Of a stretch of 64,000 nt of DNA, positions 17,132 through 25,021 are shown piece by piece (position 1 is the first letter of the stretch; every line of letters begins with the position of its first letter). The notes beneath the pieces are model-generated. The model did not search any database. It was given only the letters and a program-made list of their open reading frames with translations, and was not told where the DNA came from. This stretch comes from Kordia antarctica (lineage in GTDB: Bacteria; Bacteroidota; Bacteroidia; Flavobacteriales; Flavobacteriaceae): positions 3,811,501-3,875,500 of the forward strand of contig NZ_CP019288.1 of assembly GCF_009901525.1 (NCBI RefSeq), read 5' to 3'. The position numbers were made by a program, and so were the translations under genes.

Positions 17132-18280
17132 TTACCAACCGAAGTCTTGTTTTATTTTAGCTGCTTTGTCAAGCATTAAATCTTTTGTGATAAAATCTAT
17201 TGCGTTCATGCTAAATCCGTTTTGATACATGCGCAACGCTTTTTTTGGTTCGCCACTTTTTTCATAAAATTCTCCCATAAAAAAGTGAAATAATGCCGAA
17301 TCGGGATATTCTTTTTTAGCAAGTTTGGCTAATAATTTTAAATCATCTATTTTTTCTGATTTGCGAACTGCCGAATATATTGCCATAAAATCATTGACAG
17401 AAACACGTTTTTCAAATCCAAAAAGATTTTTGATTGTTTCGTATTTATCTGCTAAATATAAATAGGGAGATGTTTTTAATTCTAAGATGGTTTCTTTGTA
17501 TTCTTTTACGCTAATTGGGCGATACATAGAAAATATTTGACTCATTGCTCTCGGAATCGCTTGTACTGCCAATGAGTTGTGATCTGCTTCCGTAAAATCG
17601 TCGTAATAGTAAAAAATGTTTTCGTTTTTTAATGCGCTAAGTGAAGTGTTTAACGCTCTAATTCGTTGTGCGTCTTTCTTTGTGTCTTCTTCCGCGGTAG
17701 CGAGATAGTAGAATTTTTTCGTTTCAAATTCACCTAAACGTGTTGCAATACGTTCTTCCATTTTTGGTGCGAAATACGGACTTAGATTTATGTAGGCATC
17801 AAATAATGGCACTTCTTTGAATAAGTAATAATTCGCAAAATTTGCTGTTAAATCATGTCCAATAATCATTTTAAAATTCGCAGTGTTGTAATTTTTCTCT
17901 ACAAACGGAATTAGTTCCATTCCTATAAATTCAAAGAATTGATTTCCTTTATCTTTTGGTAACCCATTGTCGTCGTCATACATACAATCGCGATCACGTG
18001 ATTCTTTTTCATATTGATTAATTCCTATGACAATAGATTCTGGCATCTCGTTCCAATAACTATAATAACGCGTATTTGCCACAACACTTTCAAAGAGATA
18101 ATGCGCATCTAGCACTACAATAATTGGATATACTTTTTCATCGGAATATCCTTCAGGAATATATAATTGAATGTCGCGTGTTTCATTCAGTTTTTTTGAT
18201 TCGATTTTCTCAATTTTGGTTTGCGCATTTGCCACAGCAAAAGACACAAATACAACGAGTAGCATCACATACTTTTTCAT
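17132..18280 (-). CDS. Secreted esterase-fold protein lacking the nucleophilic serine, with TPR-like tail
   Basis: 382 residues with a clear signal peptide (about 1-19, ending VANAQ). The body matches the enterochelin-esterase-like alpha/beta-hydrolase group (COG2819): YPIIVVLDAHYLF, the nucleophile elbow near 141 and a late His (EADHNSL). The elbow reads IGHDLTANF instead of the usual GHSxGG, so the Ser nucleophile is Asp143. The C-terminal 60 residues look like tetratricopeptide helices (LFHFFMGEFYEKSGEPKKAL). It may be inactive, a binding protein, or use Asp as nucleophile as haloalkane dehalogenases do. Located 37 nt after the flippase-like gene and 1 nt before radA; periplasmic or surface location expected. 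Confidence 0.85.
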   Translation of the reverse strand: MKKYVMLLVVFVSFAVANAQTKIEKIESKKLNETRDIQLYIPEGYSDEKVYPIIVVLDAHYLFESVVANTRYYSYWNEMPESIVIGINQYEKESRDRDCMYDDDNGLPKDKGNQFFEFIGMELIPFVEKNYNTANFKMIIGHDLTANFANYYLFKEVPLFDAYINLSPYFAPKMEERIATRLGEFETKKFYYLATAEEDTKKDAQRIRALNTSLSALKNENIFYYYDDFTEADHNSLAVQAIPRAMSQIFSMYRPISVKEYKETILELKTSPYLYLADKYETIKNLFGFEKRVSVNDFMAIYSAVRKSEKIDDLKLLAKLAKKEYPDSALFHFFMGEFYEKSGEPKKALRMYQNGFSMNAIDFITKDLMLDKAAKIKQDFGW

Positions 18281-18317
18281 GGTGAAGGTTGGTTGGTTTA
18301 GAGTAGCAAGTTAAAGA

Positions 18318-19274
18318 TTATTTTTTGCTATTAAAAATAGGTAAATAAAGAAATGATAATCCACCCAAAATTATAACCATTAGGGTTTGCGACGACCACA
18401 TAATCCAGCCGAAAGCTTCACTTGGAACGCGCGCTATGCCAAATAGTGAAAATGCACCAGCAACTGCAATTGGATATAAGCCAATTCCGCCATTGGTAGC
18501 GGCAATACTGAAACTTCCTGCAATGAAAGCAATTAAGATTGCGCCAACAGGAACTTCTCCGTGTAAATCTTCTACGGAAAGTATAGTTACATAAAACATG
18601 AGCATGTACATCGACCAAATGAAAAGTGTATGGAAAATGAATCCCCATTTATTTTTCATTTTTAAAATACTGGTTGCGCCTTCATAAATTCCTAAGATGA
18701 AATTTTTGATTTTTAGGGCAATTCCTGTTTTTGCTTTTTTAATGAAGATGATTAACGCAATTCCAAAAACCATCATGATTACTAGCAAGATGATTATTTT
18801 TGTTGGATTGAGCTTTGTCATGAGTAAATTCCAAATAAAATCAAACTGAATACATAGTGTAATTGCAATGACAAAAAGCATCACAATTAAATCAGCAACA
18901 CGTTCGGCAACAATAGTTCCGAATCCTTTTTCAAACGGAACACCTTCATAGTTTGTTAGGGTTAATGCGCGCAATGCTTCACCAGACCTTGGAATTCCTA
19001 AGTTGGCTAAATACGCTATAAAAACTGCCATGATACTATTTGGGTATTTTGGTTTAAAACCCATAGGTTCTAGCATGTATTGCCAGCGATAGGCTCTGGA
19101 AAGATGACTTAGTATTCCAAAGAATACACCAAGTACAATCCAATAGTAATTTGCTTTCTTAAAATGATTAATGAGTTCGTCTAAAGGTGTTTTAGACAGC
19201 GAGTACCAAACTAAAAATACTCCCAAAAAAAGTGGAAGTATTATTTTTAATATTTTTGATACGGATGTTTTCAA
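18318..19274 (-). CDS. Flippase-like integral membrane protein (lysylphosphatidylglycerol synthase TM family)
   Basis: 318 residues with about eight transmembrane helices. Family motifs visible are SHLSRAYRWQYML near residue 58, the helix-break NLGIPRSGEALRA near 90, and AATNGGIGLYPIAV near 258. These match the UPF0104/YbhN family, related to the membrane flippase part of MprF; no synthetase domain is fused. Members are suspected lipid or lipid-linked substrate flippases, with few tested. The ATG at 19274 directly abuts the panD stop, so the two are co-translated. The location between panD and an exported esterase-fold protein is suggestive of operon structure but not of a pathway. Confidence 0.88.
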   Translation of the reverse strand: MKTSVSKILKIILPLFLGVFLVWYSLSKTPLDELINHFKKANYYWIVLGVFFGILSHLSRAYRWQYMLEPMGFKPKYPNSIMAVFIAYLANLGIPRSGEALRALTLTNYEGVPFEKGFGTIVAERVADLIVMLFVIAITLCIQFDFIWNLLMTKLNPTKIIILLVIMMVFGIALIIFIKKAKTGIALKIKNFILGIYEGATSILKMKNKWGFIFHTLFIWSMYMLMFYVTILSVEDLHGEVPVGAILIAFIAGSFSIAATNGGIGLYPIAVAGAFSLFGIARVPSEAFGWIMWSSQTLMVIILGGLSFLYLPIFNSKK

Positions 19275-19625
19275 TTAGGTAAGTGTATTGTCTGCTTCGT
19301 TTGGAAATACCAATGCGGGTTTGAACTGCTTTGCTTCTTCAATGTCCATAATTGCGTATGTGATTAAGATAAGGATATCATCTTTGGCAACTTTACGCGC
19401 TGCGGCGCCATTTAGTGTAATTTCTCCGCTTCCTCTTGGTCCTGGAATTGCATATGTTTCAAGGCGTTCGCCATTATTGTTGTTTACAATTTGGACTCTT
19501 TCTCCTTGAATAATGTTTGCAGCATTCATAAGGTCTTCATCGATAGTGATACTTCCAATATAGTTTAAGTCAGCTCCTGTGACTTTTACTCTGTGTATTT
19601 TAGATTTTACTACGTGTACTTGCAT
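19275..19625 (-). CDS. panD: Aspartate 1-decarboxylase
   Basis: 116 residues. PanD makes beta-alanine from aspartate for pantothenate synthesis. It is translated as a proenzyme and self-cleaves between Gly24 and Ser25, visible here as NYIGSITID; the new N-terminal Ser becomes the pyruvoyl cofactor. Lys9, His11 and Tyr22 (KSKIHRV, NYIG) are in place, as is [17 protein letters not shown]. It starts 27 nt after panC, which uses the beta-alanine product, so the two steps are co-transcribed. Length is as expected for the family. Confidence 0.97.
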   Translation of the reverse strand: MQVHVVKSKIHRVKVTGADLNYIGSITIDEDLMNAANIIQGERVQIVNNNNGERLETYAIPGPRGSGEITLNGAAARKVAKDDILILITYAIMDIEEAKQFKPALVFPNEADNTLT

Positions 19626-19652
19626 AGGGCAAAGTTACTAATTTTAAAGTTT

Positions 19653-20501
19653 TTAATTCAATGCTATGTTGTCAATTAAGCGAATGTTTTCAATAAAAGC
19701 AGCAATGAATATGCGATACGTTTCGTTTTTAGATTTTCGTTTGGTAGTTTTCAAGTTTTTTATGTTTGCAATTTCAACGTATTCCAAGGTTAGTAACGGA
19801 TGTTTATTGAACTGATTCTGGACCCATTCTTTCACTTTTAATGCGCTTTTCGTGCCAAATTTTTTCTTTGCTTCTAAAAGCGTTTTGTAAATAAAGGCAC
19901 TTTCTTTTTTTGCGTGATCGGATAAGCGTTGATTTCGAGAACTCATAGCCAAGCCAGAAGCTTCTCTAAATATTTCACAACCAATCACATGTACAGGTAA
20001 TTTGTATTTGGAAGCTAATTTTTTGATAATCATTAATTGTTGAAAATCTTTTTCGCCAAAATAGGCATTATCTGGTGTAACGATTTCAAAAAGACGTTTT
20101 ACAATGGTTCCAACACCATCAAAATGACCAGTTCTAAATTTTCCTTCCATCTCAAATTCGAGTCCATCAAAACTGAATTTTTCGGCATTTATGTCAGAAT
20201 TATAGATATCTGTCACACTTGGAGCGTATACAAATACATTTTTTCCTAAAGTTTTTAGCAGTGCAACATCGGCGTCTAAAGTTCGAGGATATTTCTCTAA
20301 ATCAGTTGCGTTACCAAACTGAGTTGGATTCACAAAAATACTTACAAACACAATATCATTGTCAGTCATAGCGTTCCTTACAAGCGATAAGTGACCTTTA
20401 TGAAGTGCGCCCATTGTGGGAATAAAACCAATAGTTTTTCCTTCTAATTTTTGAGCTTTTACGAAAGCTTTTAATGTATTTTGAGTATCGTATATAATCA
20501 T
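19653..20501 (-). CDS. panC: Pantothenate synthetase
   Basis: 282 residues. PanC joins pantoate and beta-alanine with ATP to give pantothenate, the coenzyme A precursor. The nucleotidyltransferase signature PTMGALHKGHLSLV lies near residue 28. Further family blocks are VSIFVNPTQFG, YFGEKDFQQLMII (with the second ATP-binding segment) and AMSSRNQRLS. It is the first gene of the operon panC-panD-flippase-esterase-like-radA, with a consensus promoter motif 22 nt upstream of the start. The divergent operon beginning at 20606 shares this 104-nt promoter region. Confidence 0.97.
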   Translation of the reverse strand: MIIYDTQNTLKAFVKAQKLEGKTIGFIPTMGALHKGHLSLVRNAMTDNDIVFVSIFVNPTQFGNATDLEKYPRTLDADVALLKTLGKNVFVYAPSVTDIYNSDINAEKFSFDGLEFEMEGKFRTGHFDGVGTIVKRLFEIVTPDNAYFGEKDFQQLMIIKKLASKYKLPVHVIGCEIFREASGLAMSSRNQRLSDHAKKESAFIYKTLLEAKKKFGTKSALKVKEWVQNQFNKHPLLTLEYVEIANIKNLKTTKRKSKNETYRIFIAAFIENIRLIDNIALN

Positions 20502-20523
20502 TTAGTAAAAAATTAACAGCTTG

Positions 20524-20531
20524 CAAACTTA
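20524..20531 (-). promoter_or_regulatory. -7 promoter motif of the panC operon
   Basis: The minus strand reads TAAGTTTG, matching TAnnTTTG, 22 nt upstream of panC. Confidence 0.5.
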
Positions 20532-20561
20532 ATATATTACTGTTAATCTGCATAATTTTTG

Positions 20562-20569
20562 TAATTTTG
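20562..20569 (+). promoter_or_regulatory. -7 promoter motif of the glycogen-synthase-like/DUF4270/glmS operon
   Basis: TAATTTTG matches TAnnTTTG, 36 nt upstream of the ATG at 20606. It lies back-to-back with the panC promoter motif, 30 nt apart. Confidence 0.5.
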
Positions 20570-20605
20570 CATGTTTTACGCTGAATTTTAAAGGAATAAT
20601 ATTTT

Positions 20606-21421
20606 ATGAAAAATAAAAGAGTCTTGTACGTTTCATCTGAGGTAGTCCCTTATTTACCAGAAACAGAAATTTCGTCAATGTCGTTTGAAGCACCAAAAAT
20701 GGTAAATAGCAAAGGTGGACAAATTAGGATATTTATGCCACGTTTTGGGAATATCAATGAAAGAAGACACCAATTGCATGAAGTAATTCGTTTATCGGGA
20801 ATGAATTTAGTCATTAATGACATGGATATGCCATTAATTATTAAAGTTGCTTCTATTCCAAAAGAGAGAATCCAAGTATACTTTATTGATAATGAAGAAT
20901 ATTTTAAACGTAAAGCTACGTTTACTGATGAAGATGGAAATTTATTTCCAGACAATGATGAACGCGCAATTTTCTTTGCAAAAGGTGTTATTGAAACTGT
21001 TAAGAAATTAAATTGGGCACCAGATATTATCCACGTTCATGGTTGGATGGCTTCTTTATTACCGCTTTATTTAAGAAAATATTATAAAGACGAACCGTTA
21101 TTTACAGATAGTAAAATTGTAACTTCGGTCTACAAACAAGAATTTGACGGTGCTTTAGATGATAAAATGCTGGATAAAATCAAATTTGACAATATTGGTG
21201 AAGGCAATGTGGAAATATTAGCTGACCCAACCTACTCTAACCTTCTAAAAGTTGCTGTGGATCATTCGGATGCCGTAGTAATTGCATCTCAGGAAATTCC
21301 TGCTGATATTCAAGAATATCTCACCGGTTATGATAAACCCGTTCTTGAATATAAAAACAGAGAAGAATTTGCGGATGCATACACAGATTTTTACAATACA
21401 AAAGTTTTAAATTTAGGTTAA
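20606..21421 (+). CDS. Truncated glycogen/starch-synthase-like protein (GT5 N-terminal domain only)
   Basis: 271 residues, whereas a GT5 glycogen synthase has about 470. Only the N-terminal Rossmann-like half is present (RVLYVSSEVVPYLPE, IRIFMPRFGNINERR, PDIIHVHGWMASLLPLYLR). The substrate-binding KTGGL loop expected near the start is replaced by a different sequence (LPETEISSMSFEAPK). The C-terminal ADP-glucose-binding half is absent. It is therefore unlikely to make glycogen. From memory the same short protein occupies this place beside panC in other Flavobacteriia, which argues against recent decay. It is followed after 12 nt by the DUF4270 lipoprotein gene and then glmS. A role in sugar-nucleotide sensing or envelope assembly is only a guess. 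Confidence 0.83.
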   Translation: MKNKRVLYVSSEVVPYLPETEISSMSFEAPKMVNSKGGQIRIFMPRFGNINERRHQLHEVIRLSGMNLVINDMDMPLIIKVASIPKERIQVYFIDNEEYFKRKATFTDEDGNLFPDNDERAIFFAKGVIETVKKLNWAPDIIHVHGWMASLLPLYLRKYYKDEPLFTDSKIVTSVYKQEFDGALDDKMLDKIKFDNIGEGNVEILADPTYSNLLKVAVDHSDAVVIASQEIPADIQEYLTGYDKPVLEYKNREEFADAYTDFYNTKVLNLG

Positions 21422-21433
21422 CAGATTACACTT

Positions 21434-23071
21434 ATGAACAGATTTAAGAAGACACTCACAGGTGCTTCAGTAGTGCTTTTAATAGTGCTAGGCTTTGTTG
21501 CTTGTGATGATGAATTTAGTACGGTTGGAGACGAAATTATTGAAAATAATAATTTCTCTACTGACTTATTTGCGGAAACAATAGTGAACGCTTCAAACAA
21601 GCGATTGAATCCAGTGCAAACGAACGGATTGCCAGTATATCAACTAGGAAAAAATGATGATCCAGTTTTTGGAACTACATTTTCAAGCCTTACGGTTCAG
21701 GCAAGCTTAATAACAGGAACAGAAAATCCTGAATTCGGAGACTTTAGTCAAGCAGAAGAAGATGCAGATTTAACAGATTTCGAAGAAGAAGAAATGGTAA
21801 CCGAAGTTTGGTTAAATATCCCGTTTTTTAGCTCAAGTTCAGTGGATGATGCTGGTGAAACTGTTGTTGAAGTAGATTCATTATATGGAAACATAGATAC
21901 GCCATTTACATTAAGTGTGAAAGAGCTTACCTATTTCTTAAGAAGTGTTGATCCTAACGGAGATCCGCAAGCATATTTTTCTGATGAAGATTATGCTGGT
22001 TTAACTAATGAAACACTTTTTGAAGATGCTGCATATGTAATTAATACAGCAGAAATTGAAGTTGGAGAAGTTGACGCTAGTGGGCAACCCGTAAATGATG
22101 ATGCAGGAGTACAAATAATTGAAGAGACATTATCACCAAGAATTCGTGTGAAGCTAAACTCAGTTTTCTTTCAACAACGAATTATTAATAATGAAGGAAG
22201 CATAAAACTTTCAAACAACAACGTTTTTAGAGCAGAAGATTTATTTAGAGGTTTGCATATTACTGCCGATGATGCAGAAGCTTTAATGTTGTTAGACTTT
22301 CAGAATGCTAATATTGAAATAAATTACACATATAATAAAGTAAATACACAAGGAAATACGGATGCTTCAGATGATACAACGGAGCTAGAAAAAGCTAAAT
22401 TCTTATTGAGTTTATCATCTGCCAACATTGTAAATACATTCTCCACACCAACTTTTGGTCAAAATGTAGCGACTACTGACAATTTATTTCTAAAAGGAGG
22501 AGAAGGTTCTATGTCTACCATTGAACTTTTTGGGCCAGACACGGATGGAAATGGTGTTGCAGATCAATTAGAAGAAATTAGAGAAAACGGTTGGATTATC
22601 AATGATGCAAACTTAGTATTCTATGTAAACAATGCAATTCAGGTTGATGCCGCTCAAGATCCACAACGTATTTACTTATACAACATGGATGATGCAATTC
22701 CATTACAGGATTACATCGTAGATCAAACTGTAAATCCAACGTCACTTTCGTTATCAAAAGCTGTACATGGAGGAATTTTAGAACGTGATGATGCAGGAAT
22801 TGCAACTCAATATAAAATTAGATTAACAGAACATATTAATAACGTTATCCGAAAAGATTCAACTAACGTTGTTCTTGGATTAGTATCTTCTTCTGACATA
22901 CGTATCATTTCAAGCGGACAAACACAAACAGGAAGTTCAGAATTGGACTTTGTTCCCACTGTTTCAATCATGAATCCGTTTGGTACTGTATTACACGGAA
23001 GTACACCAGCTACACCTGAAGACAAACGACTGAAGCTAGAAATATTTTATTCAATCCCAGGAAGCAATTAA
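21434..23071 (+). CDS. DUF4270 family lipoprotein
   Basis: 545 residues. The N-terminus is a lipoprotein signal (hydrophobic run then GFVACDDEF, lipidated Cys24), and the acidic residues after Cys fit surface or outer-membrane sorting in Bacteroidota. The rest is a beta-rich domain of the DUF4270 family: the start STVGDEI, the region around VYQLGKNDDPVFG, and the late block with SLSKAVHGG. Function is unknown. The family is found almost only in Bacteroidota and commonly sits between the short glycogen-synthase-like gene and glmS, as here, with gaps of 12 and 22 nt indicating one operon. A role in the cell envelope is inferred from localisation and glmS linkage. Confidence 0.88.
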   Translation: MNRFKKTLTGASVVLLIVLGFVACDDEFSTVGDEIIENNNFSTDLFAETIVNASNKRLNPVQTNGLPVYQLGKNDDPVFGTTFSSLTVQASLITGTENPEFGDFSQAEEDADLTDFEEEEMVTEVWLNIPFFSSSSVDDAGETVVEVDSLYGNIDTPFTLSVKELTYFLRSVDPNGDPQAYFSDEDYAGLTNETLFEDAAYVINTAEIEVGEVDASGQPVNDDAGVQIIEETLSPRIRVKLNSVFFQQRIINNEGSIKLSNNNVFRAEDLFRGLHITADDAEALMLLDFQNANIEINYTYNKVNTQGNTDASDDTTELEKAKFLLSLSSANIVNTFSTPTFGQNVATTDNLFLKGGEGSMSTIELFGPDTDGNGVADQLEEIRENGWIINDANLVFYVNNAIQVDAAQDPQRIYLYNMDDAIPLQDYIVDQTVNPTSLSLSKAVHGGILERDDAGIATQYKIRLTEHINNVIRKDSTNVVLGLVSSSDIRIISSGQTQTGSSELDFVPTVSIMNPFGTVLHGSTPATPEDKRLKLEIFYSIPGSN

Positions 23072-23093
23072 TATCATTAATTAAGAAAAAATT

Positions 23094-24941
23094 ATGTGCG
23101 GAATCGTAGGTTACATAGGTCATAGAGAAGCATATCCTGTAGTGCTAAAAGGTCTGAAAAGACTTGAGTATAGAGGATATGATAGTGCAGGTATTGCTAT
23201 ATACGATGGTAAAAACATCAAACTATCCAAAACAAAAGGAAAAGTTGTCGATTTAGAAAATCGAGTAAAAGAGGAAATCACTGTTGATGGAACTTTGGCA
23301 ATTGGCCACACACGTTGGGCAACACACGGAGAACCAAATGATGTAAACTCTCATCCACATTATTCTAACTCAGGTGAATTGGTAATTATTCACAACGGAA
23401 TTATTGAAAACTATGATCCGTTAAGACAAGAACTAATCAAAAGAGGATATGTATTTCATTCAGATACAGACACAGAAGTTTTGGTAAACTTAATTGAAGA
23501 TGTAAAAAAGAATGAAAATGTAAAACTTGGAAAAGCGGTTCAAATTGCTTTAAATCAAGTTGTTGGAGCATATGCAATTGCGGTTTTTGACAAAAAAAAG
23601 CCAGACGAAATTGTAGTAGCACGTTTAGGAAGTCCTTTAGTTATTGGAGTTGGAGAAGATGAATTTTTCATTGCTTCAGATGCATCTCCTTTCATTGAAT
23701 ATACAAACAATGCTATTTATTTAGAAGATGAAGAAATGGCAATTGTACGTAGAGGGAAAAAAATAAAAGTTCGTAAAATTAAAGATGATTCATTAGTTGA
23801 TCCGTACGTTCAAGAATTACAATTAAACTTAGAAGAGATAGAAAAAGGTGGTTACGATCACTTTATGTTGAAAGAAATATACGAGCAGCCAAGAGCAATT
23901 TTGGACACGTTTAGAGGAAGAATGTTAGCAAATGACGGCATCATTAGAATGGCTGGAGTTGATGATAACATTGAAAAATTTCTAAATGCAAACAGAATTA
24001 TAATTGTTGCCTGTGGTACATCATGGCATGCAGGATTAGTGGCTGAATATGTATTTGAAAACTTAGTTAGAATACCTGTTGAGGTTGAATATGCTTCTGA
24101 ATTTAGATACAGAAACCCTGTTATCACTGCAAATGATGTAGTTATTGCAATTTCTCAATCTGGAGAAACAGCCGATACGATGGCAGCTATTAAGCTAGCA
24201 AAAAGCAAAGGAGCTTTTGTATTTGGAGTATGTAATGTAGTTGGATCATCAATTTCAAGAGAAACACATGCTGGTGCATACACACATGCAGGTCCAGAAA
24301 TTGGAGTTGCTTCCACAAAAGCTTTCACAACGCAAATTACCGTGTTAACGTTGATCGCTTTAAAACTTGCGCAGAAAAAAGGAACGATTTCTACATCTGA
24401 ATTTCACGCGTACTTATCAGAAATGGACGCGATTCCTGCTAAAGTTGAAAAAACTTTACAATCTGACAATCACGTAAAAACGATTGCTAATATTTATAAA
24501 GATGCTACAAACTTTCTATACTTGGGTAGAGGTTATAACTTCCCAGTTGCATTAGAAGGCGCATTAAAGTTAAAAGAAATTTCATATATCCATGCAGAAG
24601 GATATCCAGCGGCAGAAATGAAGCACGGACCTATTGCATTAATCGATGAGCAAATGCCAGTTGTGGTAATTGCTACTCGAAAAGGACACTATGATAAAGT
24701 AGTAAGTAACATTCAAGAAATAAAATCTAGAAAAGGAAAAATCATTGCTGTAGTCATGCAAGGTGACAAAACAATCAGGAAAATAGCTGATTATGTCATT
24801 GAAATTCCTGATACGTTAGAGCTGTTAACTCCTTTATTAACAACCATTCCGTTACAACTATTGTCGTATCATATTGCAGTGATGCGCGACTGTAATGTGG
24901 ATCAACCAAGGAACTTGGCAAAATCGGTTACAGTAGAATAA
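23094..24941 (+). CDS. glmS: Glutamine-fructose-6-phosphate aminotransferase (isomerizing)
   Basis: 615 residues. GlmS makes glucosamine-6-phosphate, the entry to UDP-GlcNAc for peptidoglycan and LPS. The N-terminal glutaminase domain begins MCGIVGYIG, so Cys2 becomes the nucleophile after Met removal, with HTRWATHGEPN and HNGIIENY following. Two SIS domains follow (CGTSWHAGLVAEY, SQSGETADTMAA, STKAFTTQ), ending with the conserved DQPRNLAKSVTVE. No glmS ribozyme is expected in Bacteroidota and none was seen; the gene lies 22 nt after the DUF4270 gene. Product assignment is firm. Confidence 0.98.
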   Translation: MCGIVGYIGHREAYPVVLKGLKRLEYRGYDSAGIAIYDGKNIKLSKTKGKVVDLENRVKEEITVDGTLAIGHTRWATHGEPNDVNSHPHYSNSGELVIIHNGIIENYDPLRQELIKRGYVFHSDTDTEVLVNLIEDVKKNENVKLGKAVQIALNQVVGAYAIAVFDKKKPDEIVVARLGSPLVIGVGEDEFFIASDASPFIEYTNNAIYLEDEEMAIVRRGKKIKVRKIKDDSLVDPYVQELQLNLEEIEKGGYDHFMLKEIYEQPRAILDTFRGRMLANDGIIRMAGVDDNIEKFLNANRIIIVACGTSWHAGLVAEYVFENLVRIPVEVEYASEFRYRNPVITANDVVIAISQSGETADTMAAIKLAKSKGAFVFGVCNVVGSSISRETHAGAYTHAGPEIGVASTKAFTTQITVLTLIALKLAQKKGTISTSEFHAYLSEMDAIPAKVEKTLQSDNHVKTIANIYKDATNFLYLGRGYNFPVALEGALKLKEISYIHAEGYPAAEMKHGPIALIDEQMPVVVIATRKGHYDKVVSNIQEIKSRKGKIIAVVMQGDKTIRKIADYVIEIPDTLELLTPLLTTIPLQLLSYHIAVMRDCNVDQPRNLAKSVTVE

Positions 24942-25021
24942 CTTTAAAATACACACACTTTTTTTACAGATATCACAAAAAAGTGTATATTGTTCTCATA
25001 AATAACTAAACCAATAAACTT

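Noticed and set aside
23094-23100. Possible glmS ribozyme upstream of glmS
   Set aside because: Only 22 nt separate glmS from the preceding gene, too little for the ribozyme.
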